From Stenotrophomonas maltophilia (GTDB lineage: Bacteria; Pseudomonadota; Gammaproteobacteria; Xanthomonadales; Xanthomonadaceae): a DNA stretch of 64,000 bases. Both the position numbers and the translations under genes were made by a program. The notes beneath the pieces are model-generated. The model did not search any database. It was not told where the DNA came from and worked only from the letters and a program-made list of their open reading frames with translations. This document shows, piece after piece, positions 24,671-32,943 of this stretch (the stretch's first letter is position 1; each line of letters begins with the position of its first letter). The stretch lies in the NCBI RefSeq assembly GCF_013464485.1, contig NZ_RAUX01000034.1:1-64000 (forward strand). The letters run 5' to 3'.

Positions 24671-26095
24671 ATGTCCGGCCGTCTGTGGTTCTTCCGACGC
24701 TGGCGGCCGCGCTCACTGCAGGCGCGCCAGATGTTCGCCGCGTCCGTGGGCCTGGTCGCGTTCCTGGCGCTGGCCGGTTACGCGCTCGATGCCGCCTTCG
24801 CCGATACGGCGAAGGCGAACCTGCGTGAGCGCCTGAAGAACTACGCCACCGCCTATGCGGCCGGCATCGACTTCACCCGCGACCGCTCGCTGTACATCCG
24901 CGAGCAGCCGCCGGATTCGCGCTTCGATGTGCCCGGCAGTGGCCTGTACCTGCAGGTGGTGATGCCGCACGGCAAGGGCAATTCGATGTCCGCCGAAGGC
25001 CCGATGCTGCCCACCGTTGGCGGCGGCCTGCTGGCGCCGCGCCAGGAAGTGTTTGAAGGCCCGCTGCCGATGATCCAGATCGACGGCAGCCAGGGCTCGG
25101 TGTACCGCTATGGCCTGGGCCTGGTGTGGGACGCCGATGCCGACCCCGCCACCGAATTCCCGTACACCATCTACGTGATGGAAGACTCGCGCGCGCTGGG
25201 TGCGCAGCTGCGCGTGTTCCGCAGCCGGGTCTGGTTCTACCTGGGCGGCATCGGCCTGATCCTGCTGCTGCTGCAGACCGTCATCCTGCAGTGGAGCCTG
25301 CGCCCGCTGCGCCGCGTGATCACCGAGCTGACCAAGGTGCAGCGCGGCGAGACCGAGCGCATGAGCGAGCGCCACCCGCGCGAGCTGGAACCGCTGACCG
25401 ACAGCATCAACGCCTTCATTGAAAGCGAGCGCGAGAACCTGGAGCGCCAGCGCAACACCCTGGCCGACCTGGCGCACAGCCTGAAGACGCCCATCGCGGT
25501 GCTGCGCACGCAGATGGACAGCGGCGCCGGCGATGGCGCCCTGCGCGAGGAACTGGACGTGCAGCTGCAGCGCATGAACAACCTGGTCTCGTACCAGCTG
25601 GCGCGCGCTGCGTCGTCGGGCCACAAGCTGTTCTCCGCGCCGTTGCCGATTGAATCCAACGCCGAGGAAATCGTGCGTGGCCTGGAAAAGGTCTACGCCT
25701 CGAAGGGCGTGCTGTGCGAATTCGACATCGACCCGGCCGCGCGCTTCCACGGCGAACCGGGTGATCTGCAGGAGCTGCTCGGCAACCTGCTGGAGAATGC
25801 CTTCAAGTGGGCCAACCGTCGCGTGCTGCTGACCGCACAGCCGCTGCCGGCACCGAACGCGCGCCGCGCCGGCCTGCTGCTGGCGGTGGACGACGATGGC
25901 CCGGGCATCGCCCCGGATGACATCGGCAAGGTGCTGCAGCGTGGCGTGCGTGGCGACGAACGCGTGCAGGGCCATGGCATCGGCCTGTCGATCGTGCAGG
26001 ACCTGATCAAGGACTACCGCGGTGAACTGGCCGTGGGCCGTTCCAGCGAACTGGGCGGCGCTCGCTTCGAAGTGCGCCTGCCGCCGGGGCCGTAA
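24671..26095 (+). CDS. phoQ: Sensor histidine kinase PhoQ
   Basis: A 474-residue inner-membrane kinase, 25 bases after phoP. One membrane segment lies near residues 20-40 and a second near 190-210, enclosing a periplasmic sensor of ~150 residues. A HAMP-like linker leads to the H-box with His269 (LADLAHSLKTPIAVLR), then the N-box (LQELLGNLLENAFKWA), the G1 box (DDDGPGIAP) and the G2 box (GHGIGLSIVQD). Periplasmic sensing of cations or antimicrobial peptides is known for the family. Confidence 0.9.
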   Translation: MSGRLWFFRRWRPRSLQARQMFAASVGLVAFLALAGYALDAAFADTAKANLRERLKNYATAYAAGIDFTRDRSLYIREQPPDSRFDVPGSGLYLQVVMPHGKGNSMSAEGPMLPTVGGGLLAPRQEVFEGPLPMIQIDGSQGSVYRYGLGLVWDADADPATEFPYTIYVMEDSRALGAQLRVFRSRVWFYLGGIGLILLLLQTVILQWSLRPLRRVITELTKVQRGETERMSERHPRELEPLTDSINAFIESERENLERQRNTLADLAHSLKTPIAVLRTQMDSGAGDGALREELDVQLQRMNNLVSYQLARAASSGHKLFSAPLPIESNAEEIVRGLEKVYASKGVLCEFDIDPAARFHGEPGDLQELLGNLLENAFKWANRRVLLTAQPLPAPNARRAGLLLAVDDDGPGIAPDDIGKVLQRGVRGDERVQGHGIGLSIVQDLIKDYRGELAVGRSSELGGARFEVRLPPGP

Positions 26096-26152
26096 TCGCG
26101 CGCGTTCCCGTCCGCCGGGCATCGCCTTACGCCACAACGCGTGCGTAATCCG

Positions 26153-26227
26153 GTAGTGCCGGCCGCTGGCCGGCAACCCCATGATCTTCGGCAGCATTGG
26201 CAGGTTGCCGGCCAGCGGCCGGCACTA
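26153..26227. repeat. Inverted pair of SMAG-type palindromes
   Basis: One copy starts with GTAGTGCCGGCCGCTGG (26153-26180); a near-perfect inverted copy ends at 26227. Each copy is itself a palindrome (GCCGGCC...GGCCGGC). GTAG-headed palindromes are the SMAG repeats of Stenotrophomonas. The pair lies between the convergent genes phoQ and the MtfA-like gene, where it could form a long hairpin and stop transcription from both sides. Confidence 0.8.
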
Positions 26228-27016
26228 TCGCGCGTTGATGGCCGGCGGCTCGCCATACAACCGCCGCAGCTGCGCGGCCACCTCCGGCAGTGCCTGCTGC
26301 AGCAGATCCGGCGCGGAGAAGTGGTACTCGCTGGCCACCGCGAAGAATTCTTCCGGTGCCTCGGCTGCATAGGGGTCGATCAGCGTTTCCACGCCCGCGT
26401 CCACCTGCGCGCAGAAGCCATCGTAGGCGCGCTGGAACGTGCCGGCCCATTCGCGCTGCCATGCGCGCGGCAGCGGCGGCGTGCCGTCCATCGCACCATC
26501 CAATGCATCCAGCTTGTGCACCATCTCGTGCACCGCCACGCAGTAGCCTTCGTGCGGCGCGGCCAGGTCGGCCTGCACATCGGCCCAGGACAGGATCAAC
26601 GGGCCGCTGTCCCACGATTCGCCAATCAACTCATCGTCCCATTCGTGCAGCACGCCAGCCGCATCCATGTGGCTGCGGTGCACGCGGAACGCATCGGGGT
26701 AGACGATCAGCTGTGACCAGCCTTCCAGCCCCACTTCACCGAATTCCAGCAGCGGCAGGCAGCACAGCGCAGCCAGCAGCACGCCATCGCTGGCCTGCAG
26801 CTGCAGCTCACCAATTGGGGTAATGGTCTTTTCATGCAGGAAGCGCGTGGCCAGCACGTGCAGGCGTGCGCGGCGCTGGTCATCCAGGCCGTGCAGCCAG
26901 GCCGCGCGGCGGCAGGCCTCATCCCACAGTGCATCGTCGATCGGCCGCGGCGCGGGCCGCAGCCACTGCAGCAACGACTTGATCAGCGGAACATTCCCGG
27001 CAGGTAGCTGTGCCAC
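26225..27016 (-). CDS. mtfA: Zinc-dependent peptidase, MtfA-like (M90 family)
   Basis: A 263-residue cytoplasmic protein. The metal motif HEMVH lies at residues 163-167, and a downstream EEFFAV segment supplies the third ligand glutamate, as in MtfA. In E. coli MtfA binds the repressor Mlc and thereby tunes glucose-PTS genes; that partner is not known here. The start at 27016 overlaps the end of the preceding small gene by 34 bases, so the two are probably co-transcribed. Confidence 0.85.
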   Translation of the reverse strand: MAQLPAGNVPLIKSLLQWLRPAPRPIDDALWDEACRRAAWLHGLDDQRRARLHVLATRFLHEKTITPIGELQLQASDGVLLAALCCLPLLEFGEVGLEGWSQLIVYPDAFRVHRSHMDAAGVLHEWDDELIGESWDSGPLILSWADVQADLAAPHEGYCVAVHEMVHKLDALDGAMDGTPPLPRAWQREWAGTFQRAYDGFCAQVDAGVETLIDPYAAEAPEEFFAVASEYHFSAPDLLQQALPEVAAQLRRLYGEPPAINAR

Positions 27017-27270
27017 TTCGGCGCGCGGATGCGCGGCAGCATGTCGTCGTCGCTGCCACCGCCGCCGGTGGTGGTGCTGGCCGCTGGCCGCACCGGTGCC
27101 TGCTTGGTGGTTGCTGCCGATGCGCTGGCGGTGGGCGCGCGCTGCGAGGCGGCATCACCGTTGGAGGAGACACATGCCCCGCGGCTGTCGTCCAGCGCTG
27201 CCGTCGCAGACGCCGCGAAGGGCATCATCAGCAGGATCAGGCAATGGGCATAACGGCGCATTGACGACAT
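26983..27270 (-). CDS. Small exported protein, unknown
   Basis: About 95 residues. A signal peptide (RRYAHCLILLMMPFAASATA) is followed by a low-complexity Ala/Ser/Thr/Gly-rich linker and a conserved-looking end (LPRIRAPKWHSYLPGMFR). Starts at 27270 or 27261 are both possible; neither has a clear ribosome site. It overlaps the mtfA start by 34 bases. No known domain. The basic-aromatic C-terminus might be the functional part. Confidence 0.5.
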   Translation of the reverse strand: MSSMRRYAHCLILLMMPFAASATAALDDSRGACVSSNGDAASQRAPTASASAATTKQAPVRPAASTTTGGGGSDDDMLPRIRAPKWHSYLPGMFR

Positions 27271-27405
27271 CCACGTTAAGGGAAGGTGAGTTCCCGATTC
27301 TAGCCCGAACCCGACGCCTCGTTGGAAGCCCCGGCAGAACCCAGCGTGGCGGGCGTCGCTGATGGCTTTCCCGCATAATTCCGTTCTGACCTTGTGGAAG
27401 CTGCC

Positions 27406-28374
27406 GTGGACGATCGCCAATTGCTGGCCAAACTCGCTGCCGGTCGCCTGTCCGGCGACGCCCTGGCCCGTGAGCTGGGCCAGACCCGGGCGGCCATTTG
27501 GAAGCGTATTCAAGGACTTAGAGCCGCCGGTGTAGACATCGAAGGCCGTGCCGGCGAGGGCTATGGCCTGACCCGGCCGGTCGATCTGCTGGATCCGGCC
27601 GCGATCCGCGCCGGCCTTCCCGCCGACGCCCAGGCGCTGCTGCATGACCTGCAGGTGGCCTGGACGGTGGACTCGACCAACGCCGAATTGCTGCGTTGCA
27701 GCGCGCCCCTGCGCGGGGTGAGCGTCCTGCTGGCCGAACGCCAGACCGGTGGCCGCGGCCGCCGCGGCCGCACCTGGGCCTCGCCGCTGGCGGCGCACGT
27801 CTACCTGTCGGTGCTGCGCCTGTACTCCGGTGGCCTCGGCCGCCTGGCCGGGCTGAGCCTGGTGGCCGGGATCGCCGTGGCCGAAGCCCTGCACGACCTG
27901 GGCTACACCCAGGCGCAGCTGAAGTGGCCGAATGACCTGATTGTCGATGGACGTCGCAAGCTGGTCGGCCTGCTGGCCGAGGGCGGTGGCGAATACGCCG
28001 GCCCGGCGCGCGCGGTGATCGGCATCGGCATCAACACGCACATGCCACCGTCGTTCGCCGAGCAGATCACCCAGCCATGGGTGGATCTGGACACGCTGGC
28101 CGGCAAGCCGGTGGACCGCAACGTCGTGGTCGCCGCCGTACTCGCGCGCCTGCTGCCGGCACTGGAAGAATTCGACCGCGAAGGCCTGGCGCCGTTCCTG
28201 CCGCGCTACGCCGCGTTCGACATGCTGGCCGGCCGCGAAGTGCGGGTGGAGCTGGAGGGGCAGTGGCAGCACGGCACCGCACTCGGCCTGGCCGCCGACG
28301 GCGCACTGCGTGTGCGCATCGATGGCCAGGAGCGCCTGCTGCATGCCGGCGAAGTCAGCGTGAGGGCAGCATGA
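27406..28374 (+). CDS. birA: Biotin--[acetyl-CoA carboxylase] ligase / biotin repressor BirA
   Basis: A 322-residue bifunctional protein. Residues 1-60 form a helix-turn-helix (ELGQTRAAIWKRIQGLRAAG). The ligase domain has the biotinoyl-AMP loop GRGRRGRTW, the KWPNDL motif with its catalytic lysine, and IGIGINTH. A C-terminal SH3-like domain ends the protein. It joins biotin to BCCP and represses biotin genes when biotin is plentiful. The GTG at 27406 has a GGAAG site; an earlier GTG at 27394 does not. Its stop overlaps coaX (ATGA). Confidence 0.93.
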   Translation: MDDRQLLAKLAAGRLSGDALARELGQTRAAIWKRIQGLRAAGVDIEGRAGEGYGLTRPVDLLDPAAIRAGLPADAQALLHDLQVAWTVDSTNAELLRCSAPLRGVSVLLAERQTGGRGRRGRTWASPLAAHVYLSVLRLYSGGLGRLAGLSLVAGIAVAEALHDLGYTQAQLKWPNDLIVDGRRKLVGLLAEGGGEYAGPARAVIGIGINTHMPPSFAEQITQPWVDLDTLAGKPVDRNVVVAAVLARLLPALEEFDREGLAPFLPRYAAFDMLAGREVRVELEGQWQHGTALGLAADGALRVRIDGQERLLHAGEVSVRAA

Positions 28375-29102
28375 GCGATTGGTTGTTCGATCTCGGCAAC
28401 TCGCGCTTCAAATTCGCGCCGTTGCAGGGTGACCGTGCCGGCGACGTGCAGGCCTGGGCGCATGGCGCCGAAGGCATGGCCGGGCAGCCGCCGCACAGCC
28501 TGCCCAGTGGCAGCACCGCGTTCGTCGCCAGCGTGGCCGCACCGTCGCTGACCAGCGCCATGCTGGACCAGCTGCAGCGCCGCTTCGAGCATGTGCATGT
28601 GGTGCGCACCAACGCCGAATGTGCCGGCGTGCGCATTGCCTATGCCAAGCCCGAAAAGTTCGGTGTTGATCGCTTCCTGGCGCTGCTGGCTGCGGCCAAG
28701 GCGCAGCGTCCGGTGCTGGTTGTCGGCGTGGGCACTGCGTTGACGATCGATCTGCTCGACGCCGACGGCCAACACCACGGTGGCCGCATTTCCGCATCGC
28801 CCACCACCATGCGCGAAGCATTGCACGCCCGTGCCGTGCAGCTGCCGGCCACGGGCGGTGACTACAGCGAATTCGCCAACGACACCGCCGACGCGCTGGC
28901 CTCCGGCTGCGATGGTGCGGCCGTGGCGCTGATCGAACGCAGCGCACAGCAGGCGAACGCGCTGCTGGGCGTGGCTCCGTCGCTGCTGGTGCATGGCGGT
29001 GGCGCACCAGCGCTGATGCCGCTGCTGCCCGGCGCCGACTACCACCCGTCGCTGGTGCTGGATGGTCTCGCCCGCTGGGCGGTGCACCAGCCCGCAGGCT
29101 AG
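28371..29102 (+). CDS. coaX: Type III pantothenate kinase CoaX
   Basis: A 243-residue kinase of the ASKHA fold that phosphorylates pantothenate in the first step of coenzyme A synthesis. Visible motifs are the phosphate loop DLGNSRFKF, FGVDRFLALLAA, VGTALTIDLLD and GGRISAS, with a final VHGGGAP segment. It is translationally coupled to birA through a 4-base overlap, an order widely conserved in Proteobacteria. Confidence 0.94.
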   Translation: MSDWLFDLGNSRFKFAPLQGDRAGDVQAWAHGAEGMAGQPPHSLPSGSTAFVASVAAPSLTSAMLDQLQRRFEHVHVVRTNAECAGVRIAYAKPEKFGVDRFLALLAAAKAQRPVLVVGVGTALTIDLLDADGQHHGGRISASPTTMREALHARAVQLPATGGDYSEFANDTADALASGCDGAAVALIERSAQQANALLGVAPSLLVHGGGAPALMPLLPGADYHPSLVLDGLARWAVHQPAG

Positions 29103-29111
29103 TATCCGCGC

Positions 29112-29966
29112 ATGCTGACCCGTGCCCTGATCGTCGTACTGGCCATCCTCAATCTTGGCGTCGCCTGCTGGTGGCTGCTGCGCGATCCACCGCAAGCGCC
29201 CGCGCCGCCGCCACAACCGGCCGGCGTGGCCGAGCTGCGCTGGGTGCCCGGTGGGGCTGATGCGAATGCCGCTGCTGAAGCCACCGCTGCCGCCCCGACC
29301 GCACCGCTGATGGAGCGCGAACCGGCCGAGAAGACCGCCGTGGCAGCGACGCCCGCGCCCGCGGTGCCGGCCAAGCCCGAGCTGGCCAAGCCGCAGGTGG
29401 CCGAGGCCGTACCTGCACCGGCACCCGTGGCCGTTGCTGCAGCCGCCAAGCCCGCGCCCGCAGCGGTTGCGGAAAAGCCCGCGACGCCGCCAGCCGCCCC
29501 GGAGCCGCCGCGCTGTGTCGCACTGGGCCCGTTTGCCGACCGCGCCGCCGCGATCGCCGCGCAGGGCAAGGCCGGCAATGCCATCAGCCAGGTGCGCCTG
29601 CGCGAACAGCCCGCCGCCAGCGGCAGTGCCCGCTACCGCGTGCTGCTGCCGGCTGCCGCCAACCGCGAAGAAGCGCAGGCCACGGTCAAGCGCATCGTCG
29701 CCGCCGGCCTGAGCGACTACTACATCATCAGCCAGGGCGAGGACATCAACGCCGTGGCACTGGGCCAGTACCGCAACCGCGAAGGTGCCGAGCGCCGCGT
29801 GGCAGCGGTGCAGGCCGCCGGCTTCCAGCCGCGCCTGGTGGCCAGCGGCGACGCCGGCCAGTGGTGGCTGGAAGGCCAGCTGGCGGCAGGTACGCAGCCG
29901 GCCCAGGCCCAGCAGCGCAGCGGCGCGGCCCAGAGCCGGTCGCTGGAATGCGCGCGGTTGCGCTAG
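29112..29966 (+). CDS. SPOR-domain membrane protein
   Basis: A 284-residue protein. It has one N-terminal membrane anchor (residues 5-23), a long Pro/Ala-rich periplasmic linker (25-135) and a C-terminal SPOR domain (about 138-225, from CVALGPFADRAAA to LGQYRNREGAERRVAAVQ). SPOR domains bind denuded septal peptidoglycan, so a role in division or wall turnover is likely. It lies 9 bases after coaX and probably belongs to the same operon. Confidence 0.85.
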   Translation: MLTRALIVVLAILNLGVACWWLLRDPPQAPAPPPQPAGVAELRWVPGGADANAAAEATAAAPTAPLMEREPAEKTAVAATPAPAVPAKPELAKPQVAEAVPAPAPVAVAAAAKPAPAAVAEKPATPPAAPEPPRCVALGPFADRAAAIAAQGKAGNAISQVRLREQPAASGSARYRVLLPAAANREEAQATVKRIVAAGLSDYYIISQGEDINAVALGQYRNREGAERRVAAVQAAGFQPRLVASGDAGQWWLEGQLAAGTQPAQAQQRSGAAQSRSLECARLR

Positions 29967-30006
29967 AATCCCCTCACCGCGGCGCTGCCGCCGGTGCACC
30001 ACCCAT

Positions 30007-30082
30007 GCCGCTTTAGCTCAGTTGGTAGAGCAACTGTCTTGTAAACAGTAGGTCATCCGTTCGATTCGGATAAGCGGCACCA
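30007..30082 (+). tRNA. tRNA-Thr (anticodon TGT)
   Basis: A 76-base cloverleaf: acceptor GCCGCTT pairs with AAGCGGC, the D arm is GCTC...GAGC, the anticodon stem ACTGT/ACAGT encloses the loop CTTGTAA with anticodon TGT, and the T arm ATCCG/CGGAT encloses TTCGATT. The 3' CCA is encoded. A TAGAAT -10-like box lies at 29964-29969. The gene marks the left edge of an A+T-richer island. Confidence 0.97.
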
Positions 30083-30092
30083 TCCCTCGTAG

Positions 30093-30254
30093 TCAGCGCC
30101 CCTTCGCGCTGCTCTTTCTGGACTTCGGCTGGAGCCCGGCCGCGCGCTGCTCCAGGCATTCGTTCCCTAGCCAGAGCGGCGTTAGGGGGCTTTGCAGTTC
30201 GCGTTGCAGCAGTTGTAACCACTCGTGAGGGCAGGCTTTCAGGTCGGTAGCCAT
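30093..30254 (-). CDS. Possible 53-residue protein next to the tRNA
   Basis: A short frame (MATDLKACPHEWLQLLQREL, then PLTPLWLGNECLEQ and a basic tail) begins with ATG but has no clear ribosome site. The amphipathic composition is protein-like. It may be the remnant of a larger island gene or a chance frame. Confidence 0.25.
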   Translation of the reverse strand: MATDLKACPHEWLQLLQRELQSPLTPLWLGNECLEQRAAGLQPKSRKSSAKGR

Positions 30255-30280
30255 GGCCAAGCGAAAATGTAGAGGCGGCT

Positions 30281-30613
30281 TTAGTTAGCAGCCTTTCGTC
30301 GGACTGACAGAAAAGTGAACGTCGCCAAGAAGTGGATCACCGGGAACAGGGTCACGTAGATGTCGGCCCCTGGACCAAGACGCAGGCGATGGGGAACGAA
30401 CCCCAAGCCACATGCGGCCAGACCGGAAAGAACGACAATGCCAGTAAGTGTGGTTCTGACTTGGGCACTGAACGCATTGAGGTGCATGGCCAGGAACCAC
30501 AATGCGCCGAACACGCCATACACGAGAATTTCTTGATCCTTCGTGTAAAGGAAGATCTGGGCGAGGTAGAGCGCCAGGGATAGCAATAGAGCGATGGGAG
30601 CCAGCGCTTTCAT
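30281..30613 (-). CDS. Small four-span membrane protein, candidate immunity protein
   Basis: A 110-residue hydrophobic protein with about four membrane segments (near residues 5-22, 27-45, 52-70, 83-102) and a short basic tail. Its ATG overlaps the stop of the RHS-tip gene (ATGA), so the two are made together. Small membrane proteins encoded right after RHS toxins often act as immunity proteins against toxins that hit the membrane or periplasm. No named family recognised; function inferred from context only. Confidence 0.5.
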   Translation of the reverse strand: MKALAPIALLLSLALYLAQIFLYTKDQEILVYGVFGALWFLAMHLNAFSAQVRTTLTGIVVLSGLAACGLGFVPHRLRLGPGADIYVTLFPVIHFLATFTFLSVRRKAAN

Positions 30614-31326
30614 GGCTGCTGGGTCCTCCGCGTGATCTCTTCCGCACTCTGAGACCACACTTCCCTGGACTGGTTGTTCTTGGGGTCAAAGGCGCGTTGC
30701 AGGAAAGAGTCACCCTCGCCATACGTAATGATGTTCTGGGCACCGCCAGCTCCGGACTCCGTCGTTCGCAGCACGATGCCCCAGGTTGCGGCATGGTCGC
30801 CGGTCGTGACATTCAACACTGCATTGCCGCCGTTTTGGAGCGGTACTTGGTACGACATCACGTTGTCCTGCCCCGTGAACCTGCTGATCGCGTTGTTAGC
30901 GTTCACGTCGATCTTGTTGCCCTGCAAAGTGGCGGGCTGGTTCTGCATGGGGGTTGGGTTGTTGACTAACTGATTGTTCAACCGCTGGCCATAAGCGGCA
31001 TCACCACTACCGGCCGAATCAGAGAAACGGTACACGTGGTGGAATGTGGAATCCTGCGGGCTGATAATCGCGGGAAAACCTTCTGGCCTCGGGAAGTTCA
31101 CGGTGGGCAAGCCGCCGCCAATCGGCACCAGCTGGCAGGTGTTGCCGGCGCACTTGATATCGCGGCCATCGGGGTCAACGAACTTGTAGGGGTTGTTCGC
31201 TGCGTAGGAATAGCGATTGAAGCTGGCACCCGTGTTCGGACTAGCCTTCACGGGATCGGTCGAGGCATGAGCGGTGGTCGCCACCAATGCTATCGACAGC
31301 ACACTACCCGTCAGAATTGCGCGCAT
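30610..31326 (-). CDS. RHS-tip protein with its own signal peptide, candidate secreted toxin
   Basis: A 238-residue protein. Residues 1-21 form a Sec signal peptide ending in AHA. Residues 37-56 hold the RHS core-end signature (NRYSYAANNPYKFVDPDGRD) that normally closes the long RHS barrel just before the toxin. The remaining ~180 residues would be the toxin domain, with Asn/Gln-rich stretches and no motif I recognise. The RHS barrel is absent, which is unusual: the tip has been joined to a signal peptide. Upstream it shares one base with the transglutaminase-like gene (TGATG) and downstream four bases with the membrane protein. Confidence 0.55.
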   Translation of the reverse strand: MRAILTGSVLSIALVATTAHASTDPVKASPNTGASFNRYSYAANNPYKFVDPDGRDIKCAGNTCQLVPIGGGLPTVNFPRPEGFPAIISPQDSTFHHVYRFSDSAGSGDAAYGQRLNNQLVNNPTPMQNQPATLQGNKIDVNANNAISRFTGQDNVMSYQVPLQNGGNAVLNVTTGDHAATWGIVLRTTESGAGGAQNIITYGEGDSFLQRAFDPKNNQSREVWSQSAEEITRRTQQP

Positions 31327-32312
31327 CACGATCCCCCTTGGCCTTTGTCTTTCATGTTGTTGAAGTGGTGCAAGTAGCGCTGCCTTTCCGCCGGTCCCCA
31401 CTGACGCCAGCCCAAGGACTCGGCCTTTTCGTACCAGGCCAAGTTTTGCTTACTGTAATCCAGATACTCGGCGCGAAGCTCCAAAGGTATCTGTTCTGCC
31501 TTCGGATACTTAGCCTTGAACCACTGTTCGATGAGCAGGTAGTAAGCATCCCCACGAAATGTCATTGCGTTGACATCCTTAGGGTTGACCGCAAGGACCA
31601 GGTCGCTCGCCGCCAACATGCGTTCGGCCTGCTTCCTCTCCCGGTAGTGGGGCAATAGGGAAGCGGTTGCGAACAGTGCCACCGTTTCCCGTTGCGAGAA
31701 AGGGCGGAGGAACGTGTCGTTGCGCGTCGCCTCGGGTGGAATGCTCATGGCCTGTTCGTAGCCACTATCCGGATGGAACAAGGCACTGGTGGCCTCGAAA
31801 TTCGTCCATTGGCCCTGTTCTTCGTCGCCGTATTTGACGATCAAGTGATACGGCGCCGTGGTCATGGTCAATGGCAAGCCGAGCCGCTGGCCGATGATCA
31901 AGAAGGCGATCGGCATGATGACGCACTGGCCCTTGCGGGTGGAGAAGTAGTGCGACAGCAAGCCCTTCTTTACGTCTTGGCCGAACGGGTCGGTGTAGTC
32001 GTAGCCGAATGGTCGATGGTCATTCCAAGGACCCGGCTCGTAGAGTGTCGAAATGAGCAGGTTCATCTTGACCTTGTTCGACGCATCGGCTGGAAACCTG
32101 GCCCGCGCCTTCGCTGCCCACTGATCGACCTCGCGCAACGTAGCGTCAGGGTCGATGGAAGGATCAATCATTCGGTCGATCGCGACTTTGGCGCTTGCCA
32201 AATCGATAGAACCTTCTGGCTGCAGCAGCAGGAGGCGTAGCGTTGTTTCCTGGGGAGTGGACGTGGTCGCCCAAGCTGATGCAGCCATGAGGGCCAGGCA
32301 CAGGCCCAGCAC
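31326..32312 (-). CDS. Transglutaminase-like exported protein
   Basis: About 328 residues. A hydrophobic start ending in ASAWA looks like a signal peptide. A transglutaminase core of the SirB1/Transglut_core2 type follows, with Cys130 (RKGQCVIMP), His156 (APYHLIVKY) and Glu173 (WTNFEATSA) as a probable triad. The C-terminal third is helical and tetratricopeptide-like (VNPKDVNAMTFRGDAYYLL). The start is uncertain: the listed codon is GTG without a good ribosome site, and an ATG at about 32334 is out of frame. It is first in a three-gene coupled operon and could process or crosslink the RHS-tip product. Confidence 0.6.
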   Translation of the reverse strand: MLGLCLALMAASAWATTSTPQETTLRLLLLQPEGSIDLASAKVAIDRMIDPSIDPDATLREVDQWAAKARARFPADASNKVKMNLLISTLYEPGPWNDHRPFGYDYTDPFGQDVKKGLLSHYFSTRKGQCVIMPIAFLIIGQRLGLPLTMTTAPYHLIVKYGDEEQGQWTNFEATSALFHPDSGYEQAMSIPPEATRNDTFLRPFSQRETVALFATASLLPHYRERKQAERMLAASDLVLAVNPKDVNAMTFRGDAYYLLIEQWFKAKYPKAEQIPLELRAEYLDYSKQNLAWYEKAESLGWRQWGPAERQRYLHHFNNMKDKGQGGS

Positions 32313-32391
32313 CCCTACGAATCGCCAGCAGACATTTCACCCCATTGCCCCTCCTTGACGAACTCACTGTATCTCTAATCACTGGCTCGTT

Positions 32392-32607
32392 CTAGAGAGC
32401 GATTACCGATGCCCCGCCATGGATAGAAAATCGCCCAAGTGCCATGGCCGTGAAGTAATGCAGGTGCTCAAGATCGCTGGCAGGATCCTGATCCCTGAGG
32501 ACAATCTCGAAGAGCCGCAAGAGATCGACCCACTTGAATGATGTGTTTCGGATACGACCGTAGTAGAGGTTGTAGCCATCGACGTAAACAGCGGTCGCAA
32601 TAGACAT
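32392..32607 (-). pseudogene. Truncated NYN-domain (PIN-like nuclease) gene
   Basis: About 71 residues with the N-terminal NYN signature (AVYVDGYNLYYGRIRNTSFK, then WVDLLRLFE), which carries the first catalytic aspartate. A whole NYN protein is 180-250 residues; here the frame ends soon after LHYFTAMALG with an unrelated tail. The 3' part has been lost, most likely by the event that brought in the neighbouring island genes. A GGAAG site precedes the start. Confidence 0.65.
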
Positions 32608-32628
32608 CATTTGCTTCCTGCAAATGTG

Positions 32629-32654
32629 AAAAAACCGCCTTTCGGCGGTTTTTT
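32629..32654. terminator. Bidirectional intrinsic terminator
   Basis: A perfect hairpin AAAAAACCGCC - TTTC - GGCGGTTTTTT with A and T runs on both sides. It lies 22 bases upstream of the truncated NYN gene and isolates it from transcripts arriving from the right. Confidence 0.75.
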
Positions 32655-32943
32655 CGTCCCAAGCCGTTGAGTCAACCTAATGACGCAGCAAGGGAGGAGT
32701 AGTGAGGCCATGATATGGCGGACGGAGCATCTCGGCAACCGGTCCTTCATCATCATTGATGACTGGGGTTGTTGCATTGATTCGATAAGCGGGCAACGAG
32801 CTTCAAGTGATTGGAGCCGACCTTGGCAGTCGGGCTCAATGAGGAAAGTTGCGCTTCCTTGCGGCCAACCGCATCAGGCACCGGAAACATGAAGTGTGGC
32901 AGGTCGTTCGAGGTTCGCCGTTGGAACTGCAAGCTACGCAGTC
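32655..32943. other. Gene-poor A+T-rich gap at the right end of the island
   Basis: No gene can be supported here. A 70-residue plus-strand frame (32680-32892) has no recognisable motif. Bases 32779-32795 resemble the 3' end of tRNA-Thr (listed separately). The composition is unlike the core genes on either side. Confidence 0.45.
32779..32795 (+). repeat. Degenerate copy of the tRNA-Thr 3' end, candidate att remnant
   Basis: GATTCGATAAGCGGGCA here compares with GATTCGGATAAGCGGCA in the tRNA (30063-30079): the same letters apart from one G lost and one G gained. Such direct repeats flank islands inserted in tRNA genes. The match is short and no integrase is present, so chance is possible. Confidence 0.35.

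Noticed and set aside
26983-28344. A long minus-strand frame through birA
   Set aside because: Only its last ~95 codons, outside birA, have a signal peptide and a plausible start; the rest is antisense shadow.
32753-32892. Insertion-sequence remnant (GGGTTGTTGCATTGATT near 32766)
   Set aside because: It recalls the end of IS5-type elements, but no matching second end, target duplication or transposase fragment could be found.
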